NCBI GenBank assembly: GCA_963747515.1
Contig: CAVVFN010000002.1
Coordinates: 434,001 to 498,000, forward strand
DNA: 64,000 nt
Origin: Mariniphaga sp963747515
Lineage (GTDB): Bacteria > Bacteroidota > Bacteroidia > Bacteroidales > Prolixibacteraceae
Direction of reading: 5' to 3'
Under the pieces are notes generated by a model. It was given only the letters and a program-made list of their open reading frames with translations. It was not told the origin of the DNA and did not search any database. Below, one piece after another: positions 33,042-42,804 of this stretch; position 1 is the stretch's first letter; each line of letters begins with the position of its first letter. Both the position numbers and the translations under genes were made by a program.

Positions 33042-34199
33042 CTATTCCCAACACCATGTTTCAATATCATCTGATACAATCAGGTATTTATCTATATGTT
33101 TCACCTGTGTTGTTGTTTTATTCTTTCCACCAATTTCCAGAGTATAACTTTCGAAAACAAAATCACCGGCTTTAGGTGAAAACACTTCCAGTCCGGCATT
33201 GTGTAATTGATTGAATACAAAGGTTTCACGAATGTTCCCAATATCTGATTTATTTCTCAATGCATGTGCGAGATTCGTATTTTCCAGATAAATTTTATCA
33301 GGCTTTTGCAATGTAGAAACACCTTTTCCTTCGGAACTCAACGTGTTTAGTAACCGTGCATCATTTAACTGGTAAATGTATTGATAAACACTATCGCGGC
33401 TTAAATTCAGCTTTCTGGCCAGAGCAGCAATATTAGGTTTAAAGGGTACTGATTCAGCGATTACAGCCAATAACTTCTTCACCTTATTGGCCGTGCCTGA
33501 ATTGTATGAGGCGATATAAGCCAGGTCTGTATCAACAATTGTATTTATTATTTGATTTAGTTTCAACAGATAGGTATCTTCTCCCTCCATAAAAATTGGC
33601 AGGTAACCCACTTCTGTATATTTCCGGAATGCCGGTAAAGGTCTTATTTTCTCACTTATTGCCCGGCTAATACTCCGATGACTGGTATAGATATCATTAA
33701 CAGTTACCGGATCAAAATTGACATTGTAAGAGAATTGCAAATATTCCCTGAATGATAATCCTGCCAGGGTATAACTTACAACTCTCCTGCTTAAATCTGC
33801 TTCCCCCCTGTAGATATCAAGAGCTGAGGAGGCAGAAAAAATAATTTTTAAACCAGGTAGCCCATCATAGATATTTTTCAATTCAACCGACCAATTTTTA
33901 TAATTATGAACTTCATCAATTATCAGAATATTTCCTCCCTGTTTGTACCAGTCACTTGCGGTGTCGAGCAAAGTACGATTATAAAACCAGGTATGATCGG
34001 CAGTGATATATAAAGCTGTATCAGGTAATCCCAAATCAAATTTTAAGTGTTGCAACAATAAGGTGGTTTTACCTGCTCCACGAGGTCCTTTAATTGCAAT
34101 CATTCTTTGATCCCAGTTTATCTGTTTATGCAGATATCGTCTGAAATCGTTATTTACTTTACGTAAAATGTTCTCCTGAAATTCAAATAATGCTTCCAT
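33042..34199 (-). CDS. AAA+ ATPase of the DUF4143/AAA_14 type
   Basis: A 385-residue protein from the Met at 34199; in-frame upstream Met codons reach 34277 but lie in non-conserved sequence. Walker A is GPRGAGKT at residues 38-45 and Walker B is ILIIDE with Asp95-Glu96. The C-terminal third is a winged-helix and restriction-like region (KLNLSRDSVYQYIYQL, then ENTNLAHAL, GNIRETFVFNQL and GDFVFE). Such proteins are abundant in Bacteroidota and archaea and have no agreed role. It lies between two remnants of the same MG2-type 3' end, in reverse orientation to them. Confidence 0.88.
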   Translation of the reverse strand: MEALFEFQENILRKVNNDFRRYLHKQINWDQRMIAIKGPRGAGKTTLLLQHLKFDLGLPDTALYITADHTWFYNRTLLDTASDWYKQGGNILIIDEVHNYKNWSVELKNIYDGLPGLKIIFSASSALDIYRGEADLSRRVVSYTLAGLSFREYLQFSYNVNFDPVTVNDIYTSHRSISRAISEKIRPLPAFRKYTEVGYLPIFMEGEDTYLLKLNQIINTIVDTDLAYIASYNSGTANKVKKLLAVIAESVPFKPNIAALARKLNLSRDSVYQYIYQLNDARLLNTLSSEGKGVSTLQKPDKIYLENTNLAHALRNKSDIGNIRETFVFNQLHNAGLEVFSPKAGDFVFESYTLEIGGKNKTTTQVKHIDKYLIVSDDIETWCWE

Positions 34200-34337
34200 T
34201 TTGTCGTATTGTTTCGACAAATTTATATAATTTTTGTCGAATGACATCGACATTCTTATTAAACTCTGGCAGAACATATTTGCAAATCCGGATTACTGCC
34301 CAACAAAACACTTTGCAAAACGACAGGGCAGTTCTTT

Positions 34338-34451
34338 AATTTTCATCAGATATTCCGGGTCAGTATTTTATAACAGCAAAAGGGATTAGTGCAAAAGGAA
34401 AAATGAATAGTTACAGCACATGTTGTAGATTGTTGAAGGGAGAGGGAATAG
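34338..34451 (+). pseudogene. second remnant of the MG2-type 3' end
   Basis: About 114 bases repeat the last coding part of the pseudogene ending at 32993 (CCGGGTCAGTAT, then AAAGGGATTAGTGCAAAAGG versus GAAGGAATCAGTGCAAAAGG), at roughly 70 per cent identity by eye. It suggests that two paralogous MG2 genes once lay in tandem and that the ATPase gene replaced most of the second. Confidence 0.65.
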
Positions 34452-34902
34452 GCTAAATCATGCGGTACAATAACTCAGGAACTGTGGAAGGTTACAGATA
34501 ATAAGGTATACAGAGTTATATTCAAGTTTTGAGAATGGCATATTGTCCCAGCCAAAATCATTTTTCAGCACATCAAAATTCTTTTTCTGCTGCTCCCCTT
34601 TGATTGTAAAACTGTATAATTTCAAAATTTGACATTTCAAAAAGTTTTACTGCTTTTATTAACCGATTCCTGCGGATTTAAGGTGCAAACGAGGGGCAGA
34701 GAAGGTTCGAAGTTGTGTTCACCTGCTTACCAGGGTTTACCTGGTTTGCATAGGGCATACTCATAGATTTCGAATTACAGATAAGCAGTGGAAGAGGCGT
34801 TAAAAGAGATAAAAAATAAACACGGGCCGTTGATGAAACTTGTTTTTACAGAACAGTCGCTTGTGTAAGAAAATTTTTTAACTCCATTCCTCCTGGGGTT
34901 TT

Positions 34903-35022
34903 CTATTGATTCCAGATGTCAAAATAATAATCTGCAATCTCAGGATGTCCCGTTGATATATGGTGCCAACGTTCCTCTGTCAATCGGACAGGAACTTTAT
35001 TTATTGAGATTGCGAAATCCAT
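34903..35022 (-). pseudogene. remnant of a small toxin-like gene (copy 2)
   Basis: Read from the ATG at 35022, 39 codons give MDFAISINKVPVRLTEERWH, then HISTGHPEIADYYFDIWNQ before a TAG. This matches the remnant at 6686-6784 for 32 codons and extends further. The expected continuation of the family is out of frame or lost. Confidence 0.6.
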
Positions 35023-35114
35023 TAAAGAACTTTTTAAACAAAGATAGCAAATAAATTTGCTGAAAGCATCTGTCCCGCAATCATGAGGGCCGTCTAAAGA
35101 ATTCTTTTCTTGCC

Positions 35115-35330
35115 CCCTCGCTTCCGCGCGATTGCATCGCGTGGATTTCAGTATGTTTTAACGGGATTGTGATTGGAATCTATTTTTCCCTTTATTGCTT
35201 TATTACTTCTTAATTCTACCGGTTGGTTGTCGTGCCTCCGAAATTGATATTGGTTTACATTCTACGGAATTTTAAAAAATTCAGAAATTATTTCTTAATC
35301 CACGCGATGTAATCGTGCGGCAACAGAGGG
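35115..35330. mobile_element. MITE-like element with ~34-bp inverted ends
   Basis: CCCTCGCTTCCGCGCGATTG then CATCGCGTGGATT (35115-35147) faces AATCCACGCGATGTAATCG then TGCGGCAACAGAGGG (35297-35330). About 28 of 34 positions pair. The 150 bases between are AT-rich and non-coding. No target duplication was evident. It is likely a non-autonomous element or extragenic palindrome mobilised in trans. Confidence 0.6.
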
Positions 35331-35371
35331 ATTTGGTGATTTTTGCCTATGGGGCATTTCTTTTAAGAAGT

Positions 35372-36959
35372 TTATTCTTTAATTAGTTTCCCGCTTTGCA
35401 ATGCTCCGTCAACAATTATGTTGTACAGGTAAAGGCCTGGGATTATTCCATTCAGACTTATTGTTTTGCCGGCTGGGTTTTCTATGTGTAATACTTTACG
35501 CCCCTGCATATCAAATAATTTAAAGATTATTTTTTCAGTGTTTTTATCCGTTTGTATAGTAATATATTCTTTTGCGGGGTTAGGGTAAACCAGCAAATTA
35601 TTGGCTGCTATTTCGTTTATTGCCGTATTGATTTTGCGATAATAATAGTACTGTTTTTCACCCAATTTCCAGGTATTGATAGTGGAATCCCAACGATAAA
35701 TAACTTGTAAAGTTAAGTTGTCGTTGTTATCATAGCTGTTCTTCAACTTATAATCACCAACCCAGTTGTTGATGTCGGAGTTCCAATCATAATTCACCGT
35801 TAAAGTTTTGTGGCCATTGGCATCATAGCTGTACTCATCCTTCGAGCCAGCCACCCAGTCATTAACCTCTGAACTCCAACTATAATTCACCGTTAAAGTT
35901 CGGTGGCCGTATGCATCATAGCTGTACTCATTCTTATAATCACCTACCCAGCCGTTGATATTTGAATCCCAATTATAAAATATAGATGAAGTTTGGTTAT
36001 CGTTATCATCGTAGCTTAATTCATTCTTTCTAACACCTTTCCAGTCATTGGTGCCTGAATCCCAGTCATACGTTGCATAAAGGGTTTGGTTGCCGCTGGC
36101 ATCATAGCTCTGCTCAACCTTGGAATCATTTTCCCAGTCGTTGATGTCGGAACTCCAATCATAACTCAATTCTAAAGTTTGTTTGCCGTTGGCATCATAG
36201 CTGTACTCATCTTTCCAGGAAACACCCCAATCGTTGAGGTCGGAATCCCAATCATATCCTACCCTCAAAGTTCGGTTGTCGTTGGCATTATAGCGGTGCT
36301 CAACCTTAAAGTCAACTACCCAGTCGTTGAAGCCGGAATCCCAATTATATCCTACCCGTAAAATTTCGTTTCTGTTGGCATCATAGCTTTGCTCAACCTT
36401 AATACGACCAATCCAGTCTTTGATGGCGGAATTCCAATTATAATTTGTTTGTATAGCTGGTTTGCCGTTGGCATTCGAATTGTACTCCCATTTACTAAGA
36501 ACAACCCAGTCGTTGATGACAGAATTCCAATTATAAGTTGTTACTTAAAGTTGGATAACCGTTTGCATCATAGCTGGACTCAAATTTCCAGGAGCCAACC
36601 CAATCATTTAGGTCGTTATTCCAATCATATTCTTCTCTTAATGTTTGGTTTCCGTTTGCATCATAAACATTTATTTTTCTGCTATAAAATAAGGAATCGT
36701 TATCACTATTTAAAGAATAACCAATTACGGAATCCAGCAGGAAAACAGATTCTTCTGTTGCTAACCATTCAGAATTGAGCATCGGTTTTTTGTATGATGC
36801 GTTTTGCAAAAAATTGTTGTTGCATTCCGATTTCTCCTGATGTAACAAAAGGTCATGGTCAATTACTTTAAACTTGTTTCCCGGCACAACTATTTCCTGT
36901 GCAGATACACATACTATGATTAACATGAAAGCAATTAGTAATGTAAATTTTTGTTTCAT
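35372..36959 (-). pseudogene. T9SS-secreted repeat protein with a single-base frameshift
   Basis: The gene starts at the ATG at 36959 with a signal peptide ending VSAQE. It then has about eleven 31-residue repeats (Y-D-A-N-G-x-Q-T-L-x-x-x-YDW-x-SD-x-NDW-x-x-x-x-K-x-EYS) and a C-terminal sorting domain (VYPNPAKEYI, LFDMQGRKV, GLYLYNI near the end), which directs export by the type IX system. In the second repeat, one extra base at about 36536 shifts the frame. Without it, TLSNNYNWNS matches the repeat consensus and the frame is open to 35372. This may be true decay, a phase-variable switch or a sequencing error. Confidence 0.85.
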
Positions 36960-37353
36960 AGTTATTATTAGTAAGTAATTCTCAATTATGATTTCTTTAA
37001 AATTTAACGATGTAAATATTTGGCCCTTAAAGCCTGATCTTCATGCCTCCCCGGCCGGGGAACGCCGGGGAGGCTTCGAAATCAGCCTTGCTGGCTTTTT
37101 ATAAATAAGAGATTCCATTTTAAGGAACTTTTGGCGGCCTGCATCTTTGGTTTAATGCAGGGGCTTGATTAATGATTCATTGCTGAACAAGTTACATAAA
37201 TATAATAGAAAAAAACAAGTATTTTTTATGTTGTCTTCCCGTTTTTTTTTTTTTTTTTGAATTAGACAAAATATTGCAAATCAATTATTTAAAATACTAA
37301 ACATTTTATATGTTTTTCAACATGATTCGGTTTAAATACAGGATAGTTAAGCC
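36960..37353. other. intergenic region with hairpins and a long T-run
   Basis: GCCTCCCCGG (37045-37054) pairs with CCGGGGAGGC (37065-37074). It is followed by AGCC-TTGCT-GGCT with five Ts (37084-37100), which reads as a terminator on the plus strand although no plus-strand gene precedes it. A run of 17 Ts lies at 37242-37258. No coding sequence. Confidence 0.6.
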
Positions 37354-37500
37354 ATTCACCTGCTGACTTGAGTTCAGCTGGTGAATGGTGGGAGCCGGAA
37401 GCTTTGGTTTGTTTATGTTGTTTGGTTCGAAAGGTTCGAAGCTGTATTCACTTGCTGAACTTGAAAGGTGATGTCGGGTGGCGTGATTTCCGAACGAATC
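37354..37500. repeat. dispersed repeat, fourth locus
   Basis: ATTCACCTGCTGACTTGAG facing TTCAGCTGGTGAAT (37354-37387) is the same palindrome as 4142-4173. It is followed by TATGTTGTTTGGTTCGAAAG and GGGTGGCGTGATTTCCGA, as at 4310-4400. It supports a mobile or recombining extragenic element. Confidence 0.75.
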
Positions 37501-37669
37501 ATAGCAGATTACTCCTGTGCCAAAGCAATCAGGTGAAATGGCTAAGATTAAGGGAGATAGTACATGAAAGGTTTTGGATTATGAGTAAATTGAACCTATA
37601 CGGGAACCATTTGTTATCGTTGAATGTGTTTATCAAGTCGTTATTTTTAATTTAAGCTATTAACAAGCT

Positions 37670-38449
37670 ATGAATAAATCAAAAACAGTATTAATATGTT
37701 TGGTTTTCTTTGGTTTGACTTATTCTCTTTTTGCACAAACCACAGGAAAACTCAGTTTTACCTGCACTACTTCAGCACCAACAGGCGATTGGGGCAATAA
37801 ACATGTTGCTGCTGTGTGGATACAGAATAACGAAAACCCATCAGTTTTTATTAAAACAAATGCAAAATATGGACATGAAGACGATCATTTGACGTCCTGG
37901 ATTGCCATATCAGGTAAAAATTTAGTGGATGCAGTTACAGGTGCAACACTCACTTCATATGGAATTTTATCAATAGAATGGGATGGCACCGATGCTTCTC
38001 ATAACGTTGTTATGGATGGCGAATATTCTGTATATATAGAAATGGGATGGGGAAAGAATAAAGTTAGTGATCATGCTGTTAAACTATTTACCTTTACCAA
38101 AGGTTCTTCCGGGCAGATTCTTACTCCTGATGGAAACGCTAACTATTCTGCTGTAACTTTAAGCTGGCAGCCTACTACCACCTTACTTTATACTGTTGAA
38201 GATATAAATGGTGTTAATGTGTTTCCAAATCCATCACAAGGTGCAGTTAAAATAAATTTTCAAAAAGTATTTTTTAATACTAAACTGGAAATTATTGATT
38301 TATCAGGAAATAAACTTTACGATGAAAAATTCCAACAGATCACCCCTGGAATAAAAACTTTAGATTTAAAAGATATCCCATCAGGATTGTACTTGCTTGT
38401 TATCACTTCAGAAGACAGCTATTTTACGTACAAAATTCTAGTTGAGTAA
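37670..38449 (+). CDS. DUF2271 protein with T9SS sorting domain
   Basis: A 259-residue secreted protein. The signal peptide ends near LFAQ (residue 23). Residues 25-165 are a DUF2271-like beta domain (GKLSFTCTT, NKHVAAVWIQN, SIEWDGTDASHNVVMDGEY). Residues 180-259 are a type A C-terminal sorting domain (VFPNPSQGAVKI, IDLSGNKLY, GLYLLVI). DUF2271 proteins are predicted periplasmic proteins often linked to flavin or iron metabolism; none of those partners is nearby. It stands alone with a repeat block upstream. Confidence 0.85.
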   Translation: MNKSKTVLICLVFFGLTYSLFAQTTGKLSFTCTTSAPTGDWGNKHVAAVWIQNNENPSVFIKTNAKYGHEDDHLTSWIAISGKNLVDAVTGATLTSYGILSIEWDGTDASHNVVMDGEYSVYIEMGWGKNKVSDHAVKLFTFTKGSSGQILTPDGNANYSAVTLSWQPTTTLLYTVEDINGVNVFPNPSQGAVKINFQKVFFNTKLEIIDLSGNKLYDEKFQQITPGIKTLDLKDIPSGLYLLVITSEDSYFTYKILVE

Positions 38450-39061
38450 AAAAGAAGAAGCGTTTATGTTTTTTGGATTTTTAAACGTAAATGATAAAAT
38501 TCACGCTTATTATTTTATGGTTTATTATAGTCTAGTCTAATGTATATCCTTTTTCAATGGATTAATTAGACACGGATTAACGTTGCCTTTTCTCCATTAC
38601 ACTATAAAAAGTGAGTTTAATTATGCGAAACAAACGCGAATTGATGAACAGATGATTAATCCTGTGGATAAGGAATCAGATCAAACGATATAAGCTCATT
38701 ATAAAACAAGCGTTTCAAGCAATTTATAAGTGTATGGGAGTAAATTCAGGTTTTTTTTATTATGGGCTTATTGGATAATATCAATAAAGCATTTAGATTT
38801 GTATAATAAGAACCTTATGAATTGACACTTTTATAGGGTTTGAGAGGGAAGGAGTGTAATTCTTTATTCTGTTCAATTCTATAATTTACTGTCATGTGCT
38901 ATCCTGCCCTGTTCTGATTAAAACTGTGAGATTGGGGGTATTGTTTCGTTTGGTTTTTTATTGAAGACCTGGTGAAAGTTAATGTTTATAAGCTGTTGGA
39001 AGAAAAAAGAAAATACAATTGGAGAAGATTATTTTAATTTATTCATATAAATAAAGCAGTA
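38450..39061. other. intergenic stretch without recognisable gene
   Basis: About 610 AT-rich bases. A weak inverted repeat (AAGCG near 38458, CGCTT near 38502) could end transcription of the DUF2271 gene. No RNA gene or protein frame was seen. Confidence 0.4.
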
Positions 39062-39538
39062 ATGGAAGACAGTATTAATAAACTTATAAATGATCTAAAA
39101 AGCAAAGACGGAATTAAGAGACAGAAGGCTAGAGTTGAATTGGTTGAAATAGGAGACTCTGCAATCGATGATCTTAAGGAATTACTTGAGTCGAAAAAAC
39201 ACCGTACCCGGTGGGAAGCTATAAAAGCCATCGGAGAAATTGGCTCCACCAATTCTATACCGGTACTTATCAATTTTCTGGAAAATGAAAAGTTTGATAT
39301 CAGATGGCTTGCTGCCGAAGGATTAATAAAAATTGGCCAACCTAGTATAAAACCATTAGTTTCTGCTTTGCTTAAGGATTTTCGTTCCACATATCTTAGA
39401 GAAGCCACGCATCATGTTTTGAAGGATTTGAAAGTTAAAAATAAATACACCGACACCAGCGGAGTTATCCCCGCACTTGAAAGGTATAACAAACTCGATA
39501 TATTGCAAGCGGCTCAGAATTTAGTTAATGAAGATTAA
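39062..39538 (+). CDS. HEAT-repeat protein
   Basis: A 158-residue all-helical protein with about four HEAT-like repeats of the phycobilisome-lyase/PBS type (AIDDLKELLESKKHRTRWEAI, then SIPVLINFLENEKFDIRWLAAEGL and SIKPLVSALLKDFRSTYLREA). These repeats are protein-binding scaffolds. It is followed after 48 bases by a TPR-LuxR regulator on the same strand, so the pair may act together (inference). Confidence 0.85.
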   Translation: MEDSINKLINDLKSKDGIKRQKARVELVEIGDSAIDDLKELLESKKHRTRWEAIKAIGEIGSTNSIPVLINFLENEKFDIRWLAAEGLIKIGQPSIKPLVSALLKDFRSTYLREATHHVLKDLKVKNKYTDTSGVIPALERYNKLDILQAAQNLVNED

Positions 39539-39586
39539 CATGAAGAATACAGAAAGAATGCGTAATTGATTTATTAATTTTCAGCC

Positions 39587-41203
39587 ATGCCCAGATTTGA
39601 AAAATGGACAGAGATTTATGTACAGCTATTAAAGGCTGATCGGGAGAAGGCTCTGGAACCAAAAGAACTGGAAAAACTAGCACTTTCTGCTTACCTGATT
39701 GGCAGGGATGCTGACAGTTTTCAGATTCTGGAACGGGTTCACCAGGGGTATCTTAATAGGGAAATGACGGAAGAAGCTGTACGTTGTGCTTTTTGGTTAG
39801 GATTAATGCTTATAAATGCAGGAGAAAGAGCACGGGGTGGCGGTTGGTTTGCCAGAGGGGAAAGGCTTCTCAATGATATACAAATTCAAGACTGCCCGGA
39901 GAAAGGATTGTTTATAATCCCGCAGGCATTAAGTGAGCTCTCTGCAGGACATGGAGCCAAATCACAACAGATGTTTGAGCTGGTTGCATTGGAAGGGGAA
40001 AAGTTTCAAAATTTTGATTTGATTGCACTCGGAAGGCTGGGGTTGGGGCAGGCAATGATCCAGCAAGGCAAAACAGCCAAAGGGATAAAGCTTCTGGATG
40101 AAACAATGATAATTATAGAAACGGAAGAAGTCTTTCCACTTGTAAACGGGATTGTATATTGCGCGGTTATTGAAACTTGCCGTAAGGTCTGGGACCTGGA
40201 AAGAGCAAAAGAATGGACAGCAGCCCTGACCCGGTGGTGCGAATCTCAACCGGACATTGTGCCTTTTAGGGGAGAGTGCCTGGTGCGCAGGGCGGAGATC
40301 TTTCAGTTTCACGGGGAATGGTATAAAGCATTGGATGAAACAATGGATGCTTGTAACTTGATGATTCAAACCCAAGGAAAATCGGCGGCCGGAGAGGCAT
40401 ATTACCGCCAGGCCGAGCTGCACCGCTTGCTGGGAAATTTCAGCAAGGCGGAAAGCGGCTATCAGGAAGCTGCTAAAAGAGGCAGAAATCCACAACCTGG
40501 TCTTGCATTACTTCGCCTTGCCCTGTTTCAGAATGATGCGGCAGAAACTTCTATTAGAAATACTTTATTGGTGACAAAAGATCCCAAAAAACGTGCGGAA
40601 CTTCTCCCTGCAGTGGTAACCATTATGACAGCAGTTAAACAAAACGAAGAAGCCCTGCAAGCTGCTAAAGAATTATGTGGTATTGCCAGAGACTTAAATG
40701 TACCGTATCTTCTTGCAATGTGCGCTTATTGCCTGGGTAAAGTTTTTCTTGTAAAAGGGAATATCCGGCCCGCCCTTGAACAACTTATAAAGGCATTGAA
40801 ATTCTGGAATACCCTGAATCTCCCTTATGAATCTGCATATACCAGGGAATTAAAAGGAATCATTTATTCAGAACTGAATGACAAAGATAACTCAGAGGCC
40901 GATCTGATGGCTGCCAAATGGGTATATGAACAACTTGGAGCCATGCCGGATTTGAAACGGGTTAATCGTTTGCTGAACAATGAACTAAATCAGGAAACTC
41001 ATGGCCTTTCACTTCGGGAACTTCAGGTATTGCGTCTTGTGGCATCAGGAAAAACCAACAAGTCTATTGCCGATGAATTATTTATCAGTGAGCGGACTGT
41101 AGACCGCCATGTGAGTAATATTTTTAATAAACTTGACGTATCGTCCCGAGTGGAAGCAACCACTTTTGCCCTTAAAAATCAAATGCTGGAGACCCTTCTT
41201 TAA
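39587..41203 (+). CDS. TPR protein with C-terminal LuxR HTH
   Basis: A 538-residue regulator. Residues 1-455 are tetratricopeptide-like helices with no ATPase domain. Residues 470-535 are a LuxR/GerE helix-turn-helix (LSLRELQVLRLVASGKTNKS, then ERTVDRHVSNIFNKL). The plan matches the C-terminal half of MalT/LAL regulators without the AAA part. It is most likely a DNA-binding regulator that senses a protein or small ligand through the TPRs. The flavin monooxygenase 255 bases downstream is a plausible target. Confidence 0.88.
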   Translation: MPRFEKWTEIYVQLLKADREKALEPKELEKLALSAYLIGRDADSFQILERVHQGYLNREMTEEAVRCAFWLGLMLINAGERARGGGWFARGERLLNDIQIQDCPEKGLFIIPQALSELSAGHGAKSQQMFELVALEGEKFQNFDLIALGRLGLGQAMIQQGKTAKGIKLLDETMIIIETEEVFPLVNGIVYCAVIETCRKVWDLERAKEWTAALTRWCESQPDIVPFRGECLVRRAEIFQFHGEWYKALDETMDACNLMIQTQGKSAAGEAYYRQAELHRLLGNFSKAESGYQEAAKRGRNPQPGLALLRLALFQNDAAETSIRNTLLVTKDPKKRAELLPAVVTIMTAVKQNEEALQAAKELCGIARDLNVPYLLAMCAYCLGKVFLVKGNIRPALEQLIKALKFWNTLNLPYESAYTRELKGIIYSELNDKDNSEADLMAAKWVYEQLGAMPDLKRVNRLLNNELNQETHGLSLRELQVLRLVASGKTNKSIADELFISERTVDRHVSNIFNKLDVSSRVEATTFALKNQMLETLL

Positions 41204-41458
41204 TAAAAAGCGGCCAGCAGCCTTCCACCATAAACCATGTTTGCATTTTTGGGTACTATTACCCATTTTTTATTTTTCTTATAATTAGGCGATCACACCG
41301 ATGCAATATGTCTTTCATCGCTTTAATTTTGTAGAGTGTTCTTTTAAAGAATTGTGCTGATTGTACCGGATCATAAAATTCAGATTTACCTGATTCGGGG
41401 GCATGATGATTCACGCACATAACTGAGAAAGGGGTACGGCCAGCTTAGAACCCCTTGA

Positions 41459-42568
41459 ATGAATAAGTCATATAAAAAAATAAATATTATGAGTGACAGA
41501 CAATACGAAACGGTGATTATTGGAGGTGGTCAGTCAGGTCTGGCAACAGCCTGGCACCTTACCCACCTAAATATACCATGTGTCATTCTGGATGAGAATG
41601 ACAAAGTTGGAGCTTCCTGGAGGAAAAGGTGGAATTCTCTTCACCTGTTTACTCCCGGTCGCTATGATAATTTACCCGGCATGTCATACCCAGGGCCTCC
41701 TGGGTCGCATCCGGGCAAGGACGATATCGCTAACTATTTGGAATCATATGCTTACCGGTTCGGATTTCCTGTAAGAACTGGTGTGAAAGTAGTTCAGCTT
41801 AGCGCTGAAGGTGATCATTATATTATTGAAACCAATAATGAAAAGATCATTGCTCACAATGTGGTAGTGGCAACCGGACCTTTTCATCATCCTTGTATCC
41901 CCAAATTTGCTAAAGAACTGGACCCGCAAATTGTCCAGTTCCATTCCTCAGAATACCAAACTCCGTCACAGGTTCAGGATGGCCCGGTTCTCGTTGTAGG
42001 GGCAGGACAATCGGGTGCCGAGATTGCCCTGGATATGGCCCGGGACCATAAGGTATGGCTTTCGGGCAGGGATGTTGGGGAAGAACCTGCTTTCCGGGAT
42101 AATTTTTCCGGTCGAATTATCTCAGCAATCATGGTTTTTGCCGCAACAAAGGTATTGAACGTAGCCAACCCTCTTGGTCGAATGATGCGTAAGCACTTTT
42201 TTTATCCACGACGTGGAATCCCCCGGGCTGGTGGAACTAAGAAACGTTTAAAAAAAGCCGGAGTTGTATGGGGTGTTCGTACAAGCGGAACATTTGACGG
42301 ATACCCGATGCTGGAAGACGGAAGAGTCATGAAAGTGAATAACGTCATTTGGTGTACAGGATTCAGAACAGATTTCAGTTGGATAAATCTTCCCATTTTC
42401 AATGACTTTGGTTTTCCTGTACATAAAAAGGGAGTTGTACCTGATCAACCGGGTTTGTATTTCATTGGAATGCCCTTTCAACAGACCTTGAGTTCCTCGC
42501 TACTTTTAGGTGTAGGAAGGGATGCCGGATGTATCGCCAACCATATCGCTTCCAATAGAGCTGTGTGA
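41459..42568 (+). CDS. flavin-containing monooxygenase (FAD/NADPH-dependent)
   Basis: A 369-residue oxidoreductase of the FMO/CzcO type. The FAD-binding GGGQSGLATAW lies at about residues 22-32, followed by the W-RKRW-x-SL-x-LFTP segment typical of YUCCA-like enzymes. The NADPH-binding GAGQSGAEIALDMA is near 180, preceded by an FMO-type V-QFHSSEY motif. An ATG at 41489 would give a slightly shorter N-terminus that also fits. It uses NADPH and oxygen to hydroxylate or oxygenate an unknown small substrate. It is single, with the TPR-LuxR regulator upstream. Confidence 0.88.
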   Translation: MNKSYKKINIMSDRQYETVIIGGGQSGLATAWHLTHLNIPCVILDENDKVGASWRKRWNSLHLFTPGRYDNLPGMSYPGPPGSHPGKDDIANYLESYAYRFGFPVRTGVKVVQLSAEGDHYIIETNNEKIIAHNVVVATGPFHHPCIPKFAKELDPQIVQFHSSEYQTPSQVQDGPVLVVGAGQSGAEIALDMARDHKVWLSGRDVGEEPAFRDNFSGRIISAIMVFAATKVLNVANPLGRMMRKHFFYPRRGIPRAGGTKKRLKKAGVVWGVRTSGTFDGYPMLEDGRVMKVNNVIWCTGFRTDFSWINLPIFNDFGFPVHKKGVVPDQPGLYFIGMPFQQTLSSSLLLGVGRDAGCIANHIASNRAV

Positions 42569-42804
42569 AAAATAAACGTCATCTCCAAAATGTCAGGTAA
42601 AAATGGGATATAGTGAAAACAGCAATCGAATAATTTATTCGATCGGGAAACAACATCAGTCAATTGTACTGACGAATAAAATTAAATTTTAGCTTTATGA
42701 AGTATGTATATGCTGCTCATTGCTTTAGCAACGACTTCAAATGAATGCAATCAGGAGATAAGAATCTGCTGGCTGTTATAATTGAAGTGTATTTTTTTTA
42801 ATTT

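Noticed and set aside
34458..34640. 60-codon minus-strand frame after the ATPase
   Set aside because: AT-rich, unrecognised, in decayed DNA. The sequence is not absurd as protein, so it may be a remnant, but I cannot support a gene.
37084..37100. Terminator for a plus-strand gene
   Set aside because: AGCC-TTGCT-GGCT with five Ts is a good terminator shape, but no plus-strand gene precedes it; recorded only as a hairpin in the intergenic entry.
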